From an uncultured Rhizobiaceae group bacterium (GTDB lineage Bacteria; Pseudomonadota; Alphaproteobacteria; Rhizobiales; Rhizobiaceae), in NCBI GenBank assembly GCA_905479965.1, contig CAJQOR010000291.1:1-5575 (forward strand): a stretch of DNA of 5,575 nt. Direction: 5' to 3'. The translations under genes were made by a program, and so were the position numbers. This document shows, piece by piece, positions 5,007 to 5,575 of this stretch (positions within the stretch are counted from its first letter, which is position 1; each line of letters starts with the position of its first letter). Under the pieces are notes generated by a model. It was not told the origin of the DNA, did not search any database, and saw only the letters and a program-made list of their open reading frames with translations.

Positions 5007-5476
5007 TGACAAACGAATTTAATATCCGCCAAGCATCGGGCGAAGATTTAGACACGCTTTCAAGTTTGGTAGAAAAGGTGGAGCTGATGCCCGGCGACAT
5101 GTTGGCGCAAAGCATGGCCCCGTTCTTTGACACCAACACTGACAATGAACTTTGCATGATTGCAGAACTTAATAGCGACACCGTAGGGTTTTATTATGCG
5201 CGCGAAGAAGAGATGGCCGATGGCGTCTGGAACATGCTGATCATCGCCATTGACAAGAGCGTTCAAGGTCAAGGTTTGGGGCGTCAACTCGTTGCCCATT
5301 TGGAACGACGATTACGCGATCAAAATCAGCGTATGCTTATCATCGATACATCAAGCGATGATCAATTTTTAAGAACGCAACAGTTTTATAAAAAACTGGG
5401 ATTTAGGCACATTGCGACAATCCCAAATTATTGGATGGATGGTGAGGATAAAGTCACCTTTATCAAACAGCTGTAG
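5006..5476 (+). CDS. GNAT-family N-acetyltransferase, putative YjhQ-like antitoxin partner
   Basis: A 156-residue acetyltransferase with a complete GNAT fold. It has an N-terminal FNIRQASGEDLDTLSSLV (5-22); the central strand VWNMLIIAIDKSVQGQGLGRQLV (74-96), carrying the acetyl-CoA pyrophosphate motif Q87-x-x-G90-x-G92; LIIDTSSDD (111-119); and the FYKKLGF motif (127-133), whose Tyr (128) often acts as general acid. It starts one base inside the yjhX stop (TAATG), so its translation is probably coupled to the toxin's. In E. coli the GNAT protein YjhQ follows yjhX (topAI) and neutralises it. By position this gene fills that role, although E. coli YjhQ is somewhat longer as I recall. Whether it acts by binding, by acetylating YjhX, or on another substrate cannot be told from sequence. 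Confidence 0.92.
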   Translation: MTNEFNIRQASGEDLDTLSSLVEKVELMPGDMLAQSMAPFFDTNTDNELCMIAELNSDTVGFYYAREEEMADGVWNMLIIAIDKSVQGQGLGRQLVAHLERRLRDQNQRMLIIDTSSDDQFLRTQQFYKKLGFRHIATIPNYWMDGEDKVTFIKQL

Positions 5477-5477
5477 T

Positions 5478-5575
5478 TTATGCGCAGCCTTCGAGCCAGA
5501 CATCATTAAAGTTGTTTGGCTCGCATTTTTCATGGGCGAGCTTTGTGATCCGCGCAACGCGTTCCTCAAGTGCTG
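5478..5575 (-). CDS. C-terminal end of a convergent gene, product unknown (partial)
   Basis: The minus strand is open from the right edge to a TAA at 5478-5480. It encodes the last 31 residues of a frame, including LEERVARITKLAHEKCEPNN and ending NDVWLEGCA. The composition (amphipathic charged helix, then a compact tail) looks like a real protein C-terminus, and the stop falls one base past the stop of the convergent GNAT gene, as expected for tightly packed convergent genes. I do not recognise the family. With only 31 codons visible, a chance open frame remains possible. Confidence 0.5.
   Translation of the reverse strand, partial: ALEERVARITKLAHEKCEPNNFNDVWLEGCA
5492..5530 (+). terminator. 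Rho-independent terminator-like hairpin after the GNAT gene
   Basis: The left arm (5492-5502, CGAGCCAGACA) and right arm (5513-5523, TGTTTGGCTCG) form an 11-bp stem with one G-U pair and a 10-nt loop, followed by CATTTTT. It begins 15 bp after the GNAT stop. It also lies inside the convergent reading frame on the other strand, so the same bases may be coding. The T-tract is short and offset by two bases, so efficiency may be moderate. Confidence 0.6.

Noticed and set aside
1..5575. tRNA, rRNA, CRISPR array or insertion sequence
   Set aside because: No cloverleaf-like segment, regularly spaced direct repeats, transposase motifs or terminal inverted repeats were seen on reading both strands.

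Overview
This is a bacterial window, most likely from a proteobacterium. It has moderately low GC by eye, clear Shine-Dalgarno (SD) sites, sigma70-type promoters and compact genes. The YjhX/GNAT pair and the style of the LysR and MFS proteins fit Alphaproteobacteria best. That placement is an inference from gene content, not a measurement.

Left part (1-3414): a divergent regulator/biosynthesis unit. A two-gene operon runs leftward. Its first gene encodes a 357-residue SAM-dependent methyltransferase of the EgtD-like fold (Methyltransf_33, the family of histidine N-alpha-methyltransferase). It is followed 17 bp later by an MFS transporter resembling the YbfB/YjiJ group, which runs off the left edge. 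Facing away is a full-length LysR-type regulator (306 aa). The 396-bp divergent spacer holds two possible promoters for lysR, an extended -10 for the methyltransferase and several inverted repeats, including a perfect 10-5-10 bp dyad. The arrangement suggests that the regulator senses a small molecule that the enzyme methylates or the MFS protein moves. The substrate is unknown, and the substrate-side residues do not look like those of true EgtD.

Middle (3415-4302): a 342-bp stretch with no intact gene but with fragments of coding-like peptide in shifting frames (possible gene remnant), then a leftward gene for a small five-helix membrane protein resembling DUF6622.

Right part (4303-5575): a toxin-antitoxin-like operon. 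yjhX (topAI, UPF0386, 85 aa from a TTG start) overlaps by one base a GNAT acetyltransferase that occupies the place of the YjhQ antitoxin. Upstream lie a promoter-like site, a 7-bp hairpin and an 8-codon ORF with a good SD. Two alternating pairs of complementary 5-mers follow, the last at the presumed yjhX ribosome-binding site. This is the geometry of a translational attenuator and is the most interesting signal here. A hairpin with a T-tract lies just beyond the GNAT gene, over the 3' end of a convergent reading frame that leaves the window on the right.
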